Part shown: positions 52,687 through 61,768 of the stretch, in pieces
Layout of the letters: each line of letters starts with the position of its first letter
How positions within the stretch are numbered: position 1 is the stretch's first letter
Origin: Sinomicrobium pectinilyticum
GTDB taxonomy: Bacteria; Bacteroidota; Bacteroidia; Flavobacteriales; Flavobacteriaceae
DNA length: 64,000 bases
Direction: 5' to 3'
Assembly (NCBI RefSeq): GCF_003725735.1
Contig: NZ_RJTM01000002.1
Span: 186,001 to 250,000 of the forward strand
Program-made: the position numbers and the translations under genes
Notes under the pieces: generated by a model
Database searches by the model: none
Seen by the model: the letters and a program-made list of their open reading frames with translations, nothing else
What the model was told of the DNA's origin: nothing

Positions 52687-53769
52687 CTATCGATTCCATA
52701 CACCTTTTCCCTTGTCTTGCCATTCCCATTTTGTACTGTCAAATTCGGAGTCAACGATCGATCCTTGTGTATATCGGTTATTATCACCCTTTGTATGCCA
52801 TGACCATACGCCTTGCAGCATGATGCCGAAATCCTTTGCGTATTCATAGGCAAGTTCCTGCCACGGACCAAAATCAGGCAGATTTTCCAGTAATATCATA
52901 AATTCGTCCAGCGTACTATCGTGGATTTCCATGGCTTTCATATAAGCATCTTCCAGGTTCAGATTGTATTCGTGCATGAGTACGGGCACAATGTTGATTA
53001 CATCACCTCGTCTGCATAACTCTTTAGGCAGGGAAATAATGTCGTTATGATATCCTATCAAACGGGATATTATGGTGTGAATGGCGAGTATATGAGGGTG
53101 GTCCAGCACTATATCCGGTAGCGAACGGTAATTTTTTTGCAGGCAGGCATATTTGGCATAAGGAATACCTCCCGCCGTCAGATCGCGAATAATGGTATAG
53201 ACAGCGAATGGTGGTGGTGTGTTGGCAAGCACATATTGCTTTTCGTTCTGATAACCGCAGATCAGGGCATCTATCTCTGAGGCAAATTTATTGAACTGCC
53301 GTATGGGCATACCGAGCCGGAGACATTCTTTTCTGATCAGGTAGGTTTGGTGGTACACTCCATGATCCTGTGGCTCCGCTTCTTCTTTACCTGTCAGTAT
53401 ATCCGCGATCCTTTCCCGCATTACATAAATTTCTTCCACAGTTGCCCGGCCTAGGTAATCATCGAGCATGGCAAAGGTGCCTGTAAACCTGCCTACGGGG
53501 ATCTGTTCTTCAAAGGTCAGGAAAGGCATGGCCCTGGCATTAATATCCGTAAAGTAATGCGTTTTATGCTTTTCCCTGGCGGCTTCCGAATGAAAGCCAA
53601 AGTCTTCGTCGATCCATTTACAGGATTCTTCCCGCAGTCTCTGAAAATAGGGAGGAGTAATATCCGGGAAAGGGTATCGGGGGCGGGGAAAGCCCCTTAA
53701 ACGTTCTACTACTTTGTATGCTTCTTCTTCGCTCAAAGTCTGTAAATCCAGGTAGGTTTCTTTTGTCAT
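52687..53769 (-). CDS. Class I terpene synthase (360 aa)
   Basis: Metal-dependent cyclase turning a prenyl diphosphate into a terpene. The aspartate-rich motif is AMLDDYLG near residue 102 (DDxxx form), and the second metal motif is complete as NDIISLPKE (NDxxSxxKE) near residue 242, with the closing RY pair in NNRYTQG near 337. Size and all-alpha character fit bacterial sesquiterpene-type cyclases. No prenyl-diphosphate synthase or P450 partner is adjacent, so the product cannot be guessed. It is a single-gene unit, divergent from the membrane protein at 54052. Confidence 0.9.
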   Translation of the reverse strand: MTKETYLDLQTLSEEEAYKVVERLRGFPRPRYPFPDITPPYFQRLREESCKWIDEDFGFHSEAAREKHKTHYFTDINARAMPFLTFEEQIPVGRFTGTFAMLDDYLGRATVEEIYVMRERIADILTGKEEAEPQDHGVYHQTYLIRKECLRLGMPIRQFNKFASEIDALICGYQNEKQYVLANTPPPFAVYTIIRDLTAGGIPYAKYACLQKNYRSLPDIVLDHPHILAIHTIISRLIGYHNDIISLPKELCRRGDVINIVPVLMHEYNLNLEDAYMKAMEIHDSTLDEFMILLENLPDFGPWQELAYEYAKDFGIMLQGVWSWHTKGDNNRYTQGSIVDSEFDSTKWEWQDKGKGVWNR

Positions 53770-54003
53770 AAGTAAGGGGCGGGGTAATGCCCATGATTTG
53801 GTTAATTACATGATTAATAAGGCTCTTTAAAAATATGAAGTAAAAGGGAGAGTTGCAAATGGATACAGGTAAATTTAGGGCTACGCTCCCGGTGCCTGTT
53901 TGATGGCAACAGAAATGAATGCCCATCTACCTTGCCGGGTGTTTGTGATGTCATAGGTTTGGGTGTATTCTTTTCGTGCGGATAAAGCATGCCGGGTAAA
54001 TGG

Positions 54004-54032
54004 TTGTGAAGAAAGGGAATTATGTATCTTTG
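54004..54032 (+). promoter_or_regulatory. Promoter with -33 TTG and -7 TATCTTTG
   Basis: TTG (54004-54006), an 18-base spacer and TATCTTTG (54025-54032) match the Bacteroidota housekeeping promoter. It lies 19 bases before the ATG at 54052, giving a short leader. Confidence 0.65.
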
Positions 54033-54051
54033 GGTAAAAGTGCGGTAAATA

Positions 54052-54663
54052 ATGAAGGAAGTCAGGTTTCCTGTATTTGAGAGGCAGCGAAAGTTGGTAT
54101 TATCGGCCAACCAGGTCGTATATACTCTCATTCTGGGGGCTTTACTGCTGCTTCACCTGGCTAAAAATTATGAGGCCGGGGAGAGAGTGGAGAAAGCAGG
54201 GAAATATATTTTTTTTGCCGGGTCTGCTTTAGGGGTGTTTTTTATGATAAAACAGTGGTCCGTACGTAAAACATTAATGGGCAGGTTTAACGGGACCATA
54301 GTTTTCAGTGAAGGGAGTATTGTGGTTCATGAAAAAGAGTACCCGCTACATCAAATCGAAAAGATGGAATTCTCGGTACGTGATTATGAGGATAAGGTGG
54401 AATACTCGTCAAGGGGTGATTTTAACCCGAGACGTTCAAACGGAACGGGCAATTATTGCAAGCTGAAATTAACATCCGGCGAAACTGTAAAAGTATATTT
54501 TCAGCTACTCTACGAGGGTGAATTTTCTAAAATGCGGAATGTCCTTACGGCATATTACCTGGACAAGAAAATATCACTTCTGAAACTTACGGAATATCTC
54601 GGCATAGAGGAATATGAAGATATCCAGAGGTTTAAAAAGACATTGCCCCCGACTATAGTATGA
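54052..54663 (+). CDS. Membrane protein with PH-like C-terminal domain, unknown function (203 aa)
   Basis: Two membrane helices (~21-36, QVVYTLILGALLLLH; ~50-66, YIFFAGSALGVFFMIKQ) are followed by a ~130-residue beta-rich domain (GTIVFSEGSIVVHEKEYPLH; KLKLTSGETVKVYFQLLYEG) that looks like the bacterial PH-like or YcxB-type fold. The last 35 residues are helical. Preceded by a well-matched promoter at 54004-54032, so probably expressed on its own. Function unknown. Confidence 0.78.
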   Translation: MKEVRFPVFERQRKLVLSANQVVYTLILGALLLLHLAKNYEAGERVEKAGKYIFFAGSALGVFFMIKQWSVRKTLMGRFNGTIVFSEGSIVVHEKEYPLHQIEKMEFSVRDYEDKVEYSSRGDFNPRRSNGTGNYCKLKLTSGETVKVYFQLLYEGEFSKMRNVLTAYYLDKKISLLKLTEYLGIEEYEDIQRFKKTLPPTIV

Positions 54664-54728
54664 TTCGAGTAGTCCCTCCAGGTTGTTGAGTGACGGCCTC
54701 CCGGTCATTATATCAAAACCGCCGGCCA

Positions 54729-55598
54729 TTACCCCAGGTATTTTAACAGAGATGTGGAAATGTCCGATGCTTTTAACTGCCGGATAGCGTGATTTTTTAT
54801 CTGTCGGACCCGTTCCCTTGTCAGGTTCATCCGGCTGCCGATATTCTCTAACCGCTCGGGTGCTTTTCCCTCGAGCCCGTAAAACTGTATCATAACTTCT
54901 CTCTCCCTTGCGGATAATGTTTTGAGTAAATTACCGATATCTGATCGCAGTGATGCATCCATCAGGTCCCCGTCAGGATCAGGGGAATCGGACGATTTTA
55001 TCACGGCATACAAGTTACCGTTGTCATTTTCTCCTTCGTCGAAAGGAGAATCCAGGGAAACGTTCCTCCCGGAGTTTTCAAGGCAGGTCTCAATTTCGGA
55101 AACGGAAATTTCCAGGAATTCGGATATTTCTTCGGAAGAAGGTTTTCGCTCGAAAGCCTGTTCGAGGAATGTGGTAGCCTGGTTGATTTTTCCGATGACC
55201 CCTATTTTATTTAACGGGAGCCTTACAATCCGGGAATTCTCGTTAATGGCCTGTATCATGGCCTGCCGGATCCACCACACCGCGTAGGAAATAAATTTGA
55301 ATCCCCGGGTTTCGTCAAACCGCATGGCGGCTTTAATGAGCCCCAGGTTTCCTTCGTTAATAAGGTCGGAAAGTGGTAATCCCTGGAATTGATATTGTTT
55401 GGCGACCGAAACCACAAATCTGAGGTTCGATCGGACCAGGGTATTTAAGGCCTGTTGGTCCCCTTGCCTTACCTTTACGGCCAGTTCCACTTCCTGCTCA
55501 CTTGTTATCAAAGCTATTTTGCCAATATCCTGCAGGTACTTGTCCAGTGTAGAATCTTTTCTGTTGGTGATTTGGCGGGATATTTTTAATTGTCTCAT
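54729..55598 (-). CDS. RpoD-like sigma-70 factor (289 aa)
   Basis: Sigma factor with the short Bacteroidota primary-sigma layout. ATG at 55598 (MRQLKISRQITNRKDSTLDK) is preferred because RpoD of this phylum starts MRQLKIT. Region 1.2 (LDKYLQDIGKIALITSEQEV), region 2 (RSNLRFVVSVAKQYQFQGLP; LIKAAMRFDETRGFKFISYA; WWIRQAMIQAI), region 3 and region 4 (LSAREREVMIQFYGLEGKAP; ENIGSRMNLTRERVRQIKNH) are intact. Many positions differ from the canonical primary RpoD as I remember it (LISRQ/ISVSEIET changes), so this is likely a second, alternative copy rather than the essential one. Confidence 0.9.
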   Translation of the reverse strand: MRQLKISRQITNRKDSTLDKYLQDIGKIALITSEQEVELAVKVRQGDQQALNTLVRSNLRFVVSVAKQYQFQGLPLSDLINEGNLGLIKAAMRFDETRGFKFISYAVWWIRQAMIQAINENSRIVRLPLNKIGVIGKINQATTFLEQAFERKPSSEEISEFLEISVSEIETCLENSGRNVSLDSPFDEGENDNGNLYAVIKSSDSPDPDGDLMDASLRSDIGNLLKTLSAREREVMIQFYGLEGKAPERLENIGSRMNLTRERVRQIKNHAIRQLKASDISTSLLKYLG

Positions 55599-56025
55599 AG
55601 ATGTCTCGGAATAGGTGAAAAAATTGTAATAGGTTATCATCCGGATTTTTTCAGGGGCCATTACTGCTTCCGGGGGGATTTATCACTGCAGGTAATGGTC
55701 TTTAAAATGCTTTTCTTCTTAAGAGGTAGTATTGCTTTTAAGTGATGATAGAAAAGGTTTCCGAATGGATTTTTTATATCCTTTAAAGGTACTCTTTAAA
55801 TTCCGTATAAACCTGTTTATTTCCGAATTACCTTTAAAACATTCTGATACGACCAAAGAATGGTCCTAATGTATTTACCCGTTTCAGCCACGGATACACG
55901 GATGTGGTGATAAGTTATTGTAGGATCATTAATATACCTATAGCAAACAGGTTAAACTTCGGGATATCTCATCCATAGTATTTTACAGGCTTAAAGCTGT
56001 AACATTTCCGGCTGTTTTCTGACTG
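55599..56025. other. Gene-free interval between divergent sigma factor and DUF2306 gene
   Basis: About 430 bases. A stretch near 55886-55904 (cagccacggatacacggat) looks like a common Bacteroidota intergenic repeat. No RNA gene or clear -7 box with -33 partner was found. Confidence 0.35.
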
Positions 56026-56655
56026 ATGCAGCAAATATCAACAAAGATGAAAAAAGCTGCCTGGGTCCTATTCGGTACATTATCTGTTCTTATAGGGATA
56101 TACCCCGTTGTTTATTTTATGAATGATAACCACTTCGGATTGTTAGGGTCAAAAGGCGAAGCACTTTTGGGTTCCGCTTTATATATCCTCGGTTTTTATG
56201 GTCATATAGCTTTTGGCGGCCTGGCTCTTCTGGTAGGGTGGTTACAGTTTGGAGAGAAATGGCGACTACACAATATGGGATTGCACAGGAATGTGGGGAA
56301 GATTTATGTAGTTTCGGTACTGATCAGTGGTATTTGCGGATTTTTCATCGGGTTCCATGCTACAGGAGGTATTATCCCGGTATCCGGGTTTATTTCGCTG
56401 AGCGTGGTCTGGTTAACCACCACGGTTCTGGGTTTTGATGCGGCGAGGAAAGGACAGATAGAAAAACACAGGAGGTTTATGGTATACAGTTATGCAAGCT
56501 GTTTTGCCGCGGTAACGTTGAGAATATGGCTGCCGTTATTGGAAATGTTGCTGGGCAATTTCCTGGATGCTTACCGTATTGTAGCGTGGCTGGCCTGGGT
56601 GCCGAATCTTATTGTGAATAATAAAAGCACGGTAAACGGAATGGGTCGAGGCTGA
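56026..56655 (+). CDS. DUF2306-type membrane protein (209 aa)
   Basis: Integral membrane protein with about six helices (AAWVLFGTLSVLIGIYPVVY; FYGHIAFGGLALLVGWLQF; VVSVLISGICGFFIGFHATG). The conserved histidines in FYGHIAFGG, LHRNVGKIYV and KHRRFMVYSYASCFAAVTLR fit the DUF2306 family, which resembles heme-binding or cytochrome-b561-like four-helix membrane proteins. ATG at 56047 (MKKAAWV) is an equally likely start. Stands alone, ending 31 bases from the convergent HxlR gene. Biological role unknown. Confidence 0.8.
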   Translation: MQQISTKMKKAAWVLFGTLSVLIGIYPVVYFMNDNHFGLLGSKGEALLGSALYILGFYGHIAFGGLALLVGWLQFGEKWRLHNMGLHRNVGKIYVVSVLISGICGFFIGFHATGGIIPVSGFISLSVVWLTTTVLGFDAARKGQIEKHRRFMVYSYASCFAAVTLRIWLPLLEMLLGNFLDAYRIVAWLAWVPNLIVNNKSTVNGMGRG

Positions 56656-56686
56656 AGGGAAGGCAAAAAACGGGGGGTGTAGGGGG

Positions 56687-57046
56687 CTAATTTTCAAAGC
56701 GCTTAAGGATCACCCTGCGCAATTTTTCTTCATTGTGATCTCCCCATTGTCCTAAAACGGCGATGACGGGGATGAGGGTTTCCCCGAAACCGGTCAGGCT
56801 GTATTCCACTTTTGGAGGTACTACCGGATAGACTTTTTTGCTCACCAGTTCGTGTTCTTCCAGTTCGTTTAGCTGCATATTCAGCACCCTCCGGGAAGCA
56901 TCAGGTATTTTGCGCTGTAGTTCACTGGGGCGTTTGCAACCTTCGCTGATAAACCAAAGCAATCGTATCTTCCACTTGCCGTAAAGTACTTCAGCGACGA
57001 GGTCCAGCCCGCAGTTAAGGTTGGGTGGAATTTTTCTTTCGTACAT
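56687..57046 (-). CDS. HxlR-family transcription regulator (119 aa)
   Basis: Winged-helix regulator: Cys in NLNCGLDLVAEVLYGKWKIR, the KW-(K/T)-x-x-(L/I) signature, SELQRKIPDASRRVLNMQLN as the helix-turn-helix and YPVVPPKVEYSLTGFGETLI as the wing. The N-terminal Cys is the residue used for redox or aldehyde sensing in HxlR relatives. It is divergent from the short-chain dehydrogenase gene, which it most likely controls. Confidence 0.93.
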   Translation of the reverse strand: MYERKIPPNLNCGLDLVAEVLYGKWKIRLLWFISEGCKRPSELQRKIPDASRRVLNMQLNELEEHELVSKKVYPVVPPKVEYSLTGFGETLIPVIAVLGQWGDHNEEKLRRVILKRFEN

Positions 57047-57182
57047 AAAACAAAATTAGTTTTAGGATGCAAGATAAACAATAGGGGATAAATTTCTCCC
57101 TATGCAATTCGTTTTTCCGTACTTGCGGAAAGTACTCGTACTCCGGAACTTTGTGGCATTGAAAAACAGTAAAAATAAACGG

Positions 57183-57980
57183 ATGAAAGACACTTCTCAT
57201 TTTAATAACGAATTATCCGGAAAGATCGCCCTGGTTACGGGCGGTACGCGGGGAACGGGAAAAGCCATAGCCGAACGCTTGCTCCGGGCAGGGGCAACAG
57301 TTATTGTCACAGCCAGGAATGAGCCGGAAGAGAATAAGGAAGAGCTGTATTTTATAGCTGCAGATCTGAGCCGCCCGGAAGGAACACAAAAAGTACTAAA
57401 CGAGGTGTTCCGGAACTATGGCAGGCTGGATATTCTGATAAACAACCTCGGTGGTTCGGAAACACCCGGCGGAGGATTTGCCGTATTGACCGATGCCGAT
57501 TGGGAGTCCACTATTCATACCAATTTACTGGCTCCGGTAAGACTGGACAGGGGCTTTCTGCCCCGGATGCTGGAACAAGGGAGCGGGGTTATTATTCACA
57601 TAGCCTCTATCCAGGCAAGACTGCCCCTATATGATTCCACCTTGCCCTATGCGGCGGCAAAAGCAGGGCTGGTTAATTACAGCAAAAGCCTTTCCAACGA
57701 AGTAGCTCCCAAAGGTGTCCGTGTATTGACGGTGTCTCCCGGGTGGATAATGACCGGTTCATCAATCAGGATGATGGAGCGAATTGCGGAAAGTTCCGGG
57801 ACAACTGTAGAAGAAGCAAAGCAAAGCGTTATGGACGGGCTGGGAGGGATACCCATGGGCCGGCCTGCGCAACCTGCAGAGGTAGCGGAGCTGGTCGGTT
57901 TTCTGGTGTCACCGGGAGCAGGCTATCTCACCGGCACGGAATATGTAATTGACGGGGGAACAATTCCTACTGTGGGATAA
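57183..57980 (+). CDS. Short-chain dehydrogenase/reductase (265 aa)
   Basis: NAD(P)-dependent oxidoreductase with Rossmann fold. ATG at 57183 (MKDTSHFNNELSGKIALVTG) gives the normal SDR length; the earlier start adds 27 unlikely residues. Cofactor motif TGGTRGTGKA, structural motif NNLGGS (NNAG form), catalytic Ser in IIHIASIQA, YxxxK in LPYAAAKAGL, then SPGWIMT and a C-terminal VIDGGTIPTV. Substrate unknown. Divergent from an HxlR regulator and followed 30 bases later by a SnoaL-like gene, a typical small detoxification unit. Confidence 0.93.
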   Translation: MKDTSHFNNELSGKIALVTGGTRGTGKAIAERLLRAGATVIVTARNEPEENKEELYFIAADLSRPEGTQKVLNEVFRNYGRLDILINNLGGSETPGGGFAVLTDADWESTIHTNLLAPVRLDRGFLPRMLEQGSGVIIHIASIQARLPLYDSTLPYAAAKAGLVNYSKSLSNEVAPKGVRVLTVSPGWIMTGSSIRMMERIAESSGTTVEEAKQSVMDGLGGIPMGRPAQPAEVAELVGFLVSPGAGYLTGTEYVIDGGTIPTVG

Positions 57981-58010
57981 TCTTATTCATTTCAACCTAA
58001 AAAAGATAGT

Positions 58011-58334
58011 ATGGATATACCGAACATTTTAAAAAGACTGCTCAAGGCACAACAGGAATCGGATAGTGTTGCCTATGCCGATTGTTTTTCGGAAACGGCC
58101 ATAGTGTATGATGAGGGACAGGTGCATCGCGGAAAATCTGAAATCCAGACATGGAACAGGAATACGAATGCAAAATACAAAACCGTCCTGGAACCCCTGG
58201 ACATAACTGCGGAAGATGATGTTTATGTACTGACTTCCAAGGTATCCGGGACCTTCGAAGGGAGCCCGGTAGTACTGAAGTTCCGATTTGGGATCAGGGA
58301 GGAACAAATACGGTCTCTGGAGATTACACCGTAA
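58011..58334 (+). CDS. SnoaL/NTF2-like protein (107 aa)
   Basis: Small alpha+beta cone-fold protein: helix LLKAQQESDSVAYADCFSET, then AIVYDEGQVHRGKSEIQTWN, and beta strands ending FRFGIREEQIRSLEITP. The YADCFSEDA-like motif and RGKxEIxxW are typical of the SnoaL-type NTF2 family, whose members range from ketosteroid isomerases to ligand-binding proteins. Same operon as the SDR gene; likely a partner in modifying a small molecule, but substrate unknown. Confidence 0.85.
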   Translation: MDIPNILKRLLKAQQESDSVAYADCFSETAIVYDEGQVHRGKSEIQTWNRNTNAKYKTVLEPLDITAEDDVYVLTSKVSGTFEGSPVVLKFRFGIREEQIRSLEITP

Positions 58335-58515
58335 AAAGGGTTTCCGGATTATATTTTTTTATCCCTGTTTAAGGCTGTGAGGGCATAGATTCCCGACCTG
58401 AAAAAGAACCGCAGAGTAACAGACACATACTTCCCGGCACCTTTTGAAACGGAGGTGCCTTTCCGGTTTTCTTTAGCCGGGCAAGACAATGGGTGTGATT
58501 TGGTGGCGGGTAACC

Positions 58516-58544
58516 TTGTATTCCGGCAGATATATGTACCTTTG
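58516..58544 (+). promoter_or_regulatory. Promoter with -33 TTG and -7 TACCTTTG
   Basis: TTG (58516-58518), an 18-base spacer and TACCTTTG (58537-58544) match the Bacteroidota consensus. Transcription would start near 58551 and lead to the MFS gene at 58707. The remainder of the 372-base gap 58335-58706 shows no gene. Confidence 0.6.
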
Positions 58545-58706
58545 CTATATATTTTATAAACCGGGTGTGGCCTGGTTTATTTCTTTTTCCGGATACTTTT
58601 TTCTGATATAATACACCCGGTTTGGAGTGCTACTCCTGAAAAACCGGAAAAGAGGAACATTCCGGAACAGTAATCAACCTTTTCCTTGCAAACAAGATAA
58701 GCAGGT

Positions 58707-59960
58707 ATGTCTTTTCCCTTTAAAAGCAGTACATTCAGGGCTTTCGGAAATCGTAACTACGCATTGTTTTTTACGGGGCAATCCATATCCAGGATGGGGA
58801 TGTGGATGCAGCGCACGGCCGTGATCTGGGTGGTGTACAGCATGACACATTCTCCCTTTATGCTGGGGCTGACCCTGTTTGCCGAGCAGTTCCCGTCGTT
58901 TCTCTTTTCGGCCCTTGGCGGTATCGTATCGGACCGTTACAACCGTTACAGGCTGATATTGCTTACGCAGTCTCTTTCCATGGTACAGGCAGTTATTCTT
59001 ACGGTAGTGACCTATACGGGGCACGATGCGGTATGGGTTCTGCTCGTGCTCAGTGCACTGCTGGGGACTATCAATGCCTTTGACGTTCCCGCACGGCAAC
59101 CCCTGGTACATGAAATGGTAAACGAACCGGAAGACCTGCCCAATGCACTTGCGCTGAACTCATCACTGACCAATCTCGCAAAAATGGTGGGCCCGGCATT
59201 GGCAGGGATTGTGTTGTCCGAATGGGGGGCAGGTACCTGTTTCTTAATAAATGCCGTAAGTTTTATAGCTATTATCGTATGTCTTTTACTGATGAAACTT
59301 CCGCCGCAACCGGCACCGCCACCGCAGCAGAAAGTAGGCAAGGAACTGAAAGACGGTTTTCAATACCTCTACAGGACTCCCGAAATAGGTATGCCGTTGC
59401 TTATGCTCACGCTGGTAAGCCTGTTTGTATTGCCCTATCGTACTCTGTTGCCTGTATTTGCAAAGGTGGTTTTTGAAGGCGATGCTACCACATACGGGTA
59501 TATCATGGGTTTTATAGGGTTGGGGGCAATTTCCGGGGCATTTTTTCTGGCTTCGTTGAAAGAGGGGAGCAGGTTAAAAAGAATACTTGCGATAAATACG
59601 GTAATTCTGGGCATCTCTTTATTGCTGTTTTCCCGGATACAAAACCTTCCCGTGGTGTTATTGTTTGCGGTACTTATCGGTTTCGGGGCCATGGCACAGA
59701 CCACTGTGTGCAATATACTGGTGCAGACAAAATCAAAACCGGAGATGCGGGGCAGGGCCATGAGCTACCAGGCCATGGCCGCTTTCGGGATGATGCCGCT
59801 CGGAGGGTTGCTCATAGGCGCCGTATCCGAACGGATAGGAGCCCCGGTAAGCCTGTTTGTCCAGGGGATTATCGCACTCTTCATCGCATTTGCCTTTTCC
59901 CGCTTTTCATGGAAGAAAGAAGAGGAAGAAGGTGCTTCCCGGGAGGAAGCGGCCAGGTGA
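58707..59960 (+). CDS. MFS exporter, EntS-like (417 aa)
   Basis: Major-facilitator exporter of the MFS_3 group, which includes the enterobactin exporter EntS. Twelve helices; FRNYALFFTGQSISRMGMWM (shown in part) is the typical first segment of this group, with the cytoplasmic motif GGIVSDRYNRYRLI between helices 2 and 3, and FDVPARQPLVHEMV as a family signature. KSKPEMRGRAMSYQ lies between later helices. The C-terminal tail is charged (EEEEGASREEAAR). Substrate unknown; no siderophore genes are adjacent. Confidence 0.92.
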   Translation: MSFPFKSSTFRAFGNRNYALFFTGQSISRMGMWMQRTAVIWVVYSMTHSPFMLGLTLFAEQFPSFLFSALGGIVSDRYNRYRLILLTQSLSMVQAVILTVVTYTGHDAVWVLLVLSALLGTINAFDVPARQPLVHEMVNEPEDLPNALALNSSLTNLAKMVGPALAGIVLSEWGAGTCFLINAVSFIAIIVCLLLMKLPPQPAPPPQQKVGKELKDGFQYLYRTPEIGMPLLMLTLVSLFVLPYRTLLPVFAKVVFEGDATTYGYIMGFIGLGAISGAFFLASLKEGSRLKRILAINTVILGISLLLFSRIQNLPVVLLFAVLIGFGAMAQTTVCNILVQTKSKPEMRGRAMSYQAMAAFGMMPLGGLLIGAVSERIGAPVSLFVQGIIALFIAFAFSRFSWKKEEEEGASREEAAR

Positions 59961-60021
59961 CATGACATATAATTAATATACCGATTTGCCACAGGCATAC
60001 CGGGACTTTGTCCGTAACTTA

Positions 60022-60029
60022 TATCTTTG
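60022..60029 (+). promoter_or_regulatory. Putative -7 box for the NIPSNAP gene (TATCTTTG)
   Basis: TATCTTTG fits TAnnTTTG and lies 70 bases before the ATG at 60100. No -33 TTG at the usual spacing. Confidence 0.4.
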
Positions 60030-60099
60030 CAGGGAGCTTCGGTTTTCCGGAAAATAAAAACTGTATTAAAGAAAGATATTTGTCAAAAAAACTAAAAAA

Positions 60100-60876
60100 A
60101 TGATACGATCACTTACCGCTCTTTTATTCGCCATAATATGTTTCGGGGTATTGCCCGCAGCATTGGCCAGGGACTTTTACCAGCTTACCATTTACGAATA
60201 TTCGACCAAAGAACAGGAAAAGCAACTAGATGCTTACCTCGAAAACACTTACCTGCCTGCCCTGCACCGTAACGGTATAGCAGATGTAGGAGTCTTTAAG
60301 CCCGTGGCTCCCGGAACTGAAAATGACAAAAACAAAATATATGTCTTTGTTCCTTTTAAGACCAGGCAGGAGTTTTTCAATCTGGAAGCACAACTGAATA
60401 AAGACGAAGCTTATCTTTCGTCCGGTACCGTGTATCTGAATGCCGCTTTTAACAATCCGCCTTATGACCGTAAGGAAGTTATTCTTTTGGATGCTTTTGA
60501 AAAACATCCTCATTATGAACTGCCGAAGCTGAATTCCCCGAAGGAAAGCCGGATATACGAGTTGCGGAGTTATGAGAGCCCCACGGAGAAATTGTACAGG
60601 AACAAGGTGAAGATGTTCAATGAGGGGGATGAAGTGGGACTTTTTAAAAAACTCGGCTTTAATGCGGTTTTTTACGGGGAGGTCATTTCCGGAAGCCATA
60701 TGCCCAACCTGATGTACCTGACTACTTTTGAAAACAAAGCGGCCCGTGACGATCACTGGGAAGCTTTCGGAAATGACCCGTACTGGAAAACACTTTCGGC
60801 AAAGCCGGAATACCAGAACAATGTGTCCAAAGCGGATATTCTGTTTTTATATCCGGTATCGTATTCGGATATCTGA
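60100..60876 (+). CDS. Exported NIPSNAP-family protein (258 aa)
   Basis: Two ferredoxin-like NIPSNAP domains. A signal peptide ends near ALARD (residue ~24). Domain 1 starts FYQLTIYEYSTKEQEKQLDA; domain 2 starts RIYELRSYESPTEKLYRNKV and ends in YLTTFENKAARDDHWEAFG, the family's clearest signature (ELRxY ... W..F). Function of the family is unsettled; exported forms are common in Bacteroidota. It stands alone with its own -7 box. Confidence 0.9.
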   Translation: MIRSLTALLFAIICFGVLPAALARDFYQLTIYEYSTKEQEKQLDAYLENTYLPALHRNGIADVGVFKPVAPGTENDKNKIYVFVPFKTRQEFFNLEAQLNKDEAYLSSGTVYLNAAFNNPPYDRKEVILLDAFEKHPHYELPKLNSPKESRIYELRSYESPTEKLYRNKVKMFNEGDEVGLFKKLGFNAVFYGEVISGSHMPNLMYLTTFENKAARDDHWEAFGNDPYWKTLSAKPEYQNNVSKADILFLYPVSYSDI

Positions 60877-60969
60877 CAGAGGTACAAAGCAGGAGGAATG
60901 ACCTGACAGTAACCCTTCAGTATATATGCCGCGACCTCCCGGGGGGAGGCCACGGCCGGCAGTACCATA

Positions 60970-61500
60970 TTATAGATTCCGGAGAAAGTCCATATATTCC
61001 AGTGTGCTTTCTTCTATTCTTTCCTGTGTGCCGTTGTGTTCCGTGCCATAGAATGCAAAGAGCGGGCGATAAGTTGCCCGGATATAGCCAAAAGTAATCT
61101 CGAACGGGGCAGTAAGCTGTGCCAGGGTATATTTGTACCTTCCTGAAGGCTTGTAATCTTCTTCGTTAATACCGGCAGATATGGCCAGGGCTACCTTTTT
61201 CCCGGCCAGTTTATACGGACTGCCTTTGCCGTAAGCCCATCCGTGGGTAAGCACCTCATCCTGCCACTGTTTGAAAAGGGGAGGGGCGCTGAACCAGTAA
61301 AAGGGAAACTGGAATACGATGGCGTCGAATCTTTCCAGTAACTGCTGTTCGCTTTCCACGTCGATCTTCCCATCGGGATACCGGGCATAGAGATCGTGTA
61401 TGGTATAAACCTCCGGGTATTTTTCCAGTTCGTTTACCCAACGTTTGTTCACCGCAGAATGTTCCGGATCGGGATGAATGACAATAACCAGTTTTTTCAT
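60970..61500 (-). CDS. NAD(P)H-dependent flavodoxin-fold oxidoreductase (176 aa)
   Basis: FMN or FAD-using quinone reductase of the MdaB/KefF type. LVIVIHPDPEHSAVNKRWVN is the phosphate-binding start, FDAIVFQFPFYWFSAPPLFK the central block (FPxxWxSxPxxLK form), and LAGKKVALAISAGINEEDYK plus ITFGYIRATYRPLFAFYGTE the later flavin-contact parts. It is divergent from an HxlR regulator, the usual pairing for quinone or aldehyde stress responses. Confidence 0.92.
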   Translation of the reverse strand: MKKLVIVIHPDPEHSAVNKRWVNELEKYPEVYTIHDLYARYPDGKIDVESEQQLLERFDAIVFQFPFYWFSAPPLFKQWQDEVLTHGWAYGKGSPYKLAGKKVALAISAGINEEDYKPSGRYKYTLAQLTAPFEITFGYIRATYRPLFAFYGTEHNGTQERIEESTLEYMDFLRNL

Positions 61501-61768
61501 GTTGTTTTTCTGAGTTTTTTAATTATACTTTTCTTTTGATTTCCCTGTGATGTTATGCCCGCTTCGGAGGCTTCCGAAGTCAAATAAGGCCGTAACCGGT
61601 GACAGGGAAACTACACCGGGGCCTCATGTTTATCTGTGAGCCTGATATGCATGGCATGCACGGATGGAACCCTCTTAAGCCTGGTTTTCCGTGGAAGTAA
61701 AAGTATAAATTAAGCTATATATTGCGTATATTAGCAACCTATTGTATGGTACAGACAAAAATGTAAGT

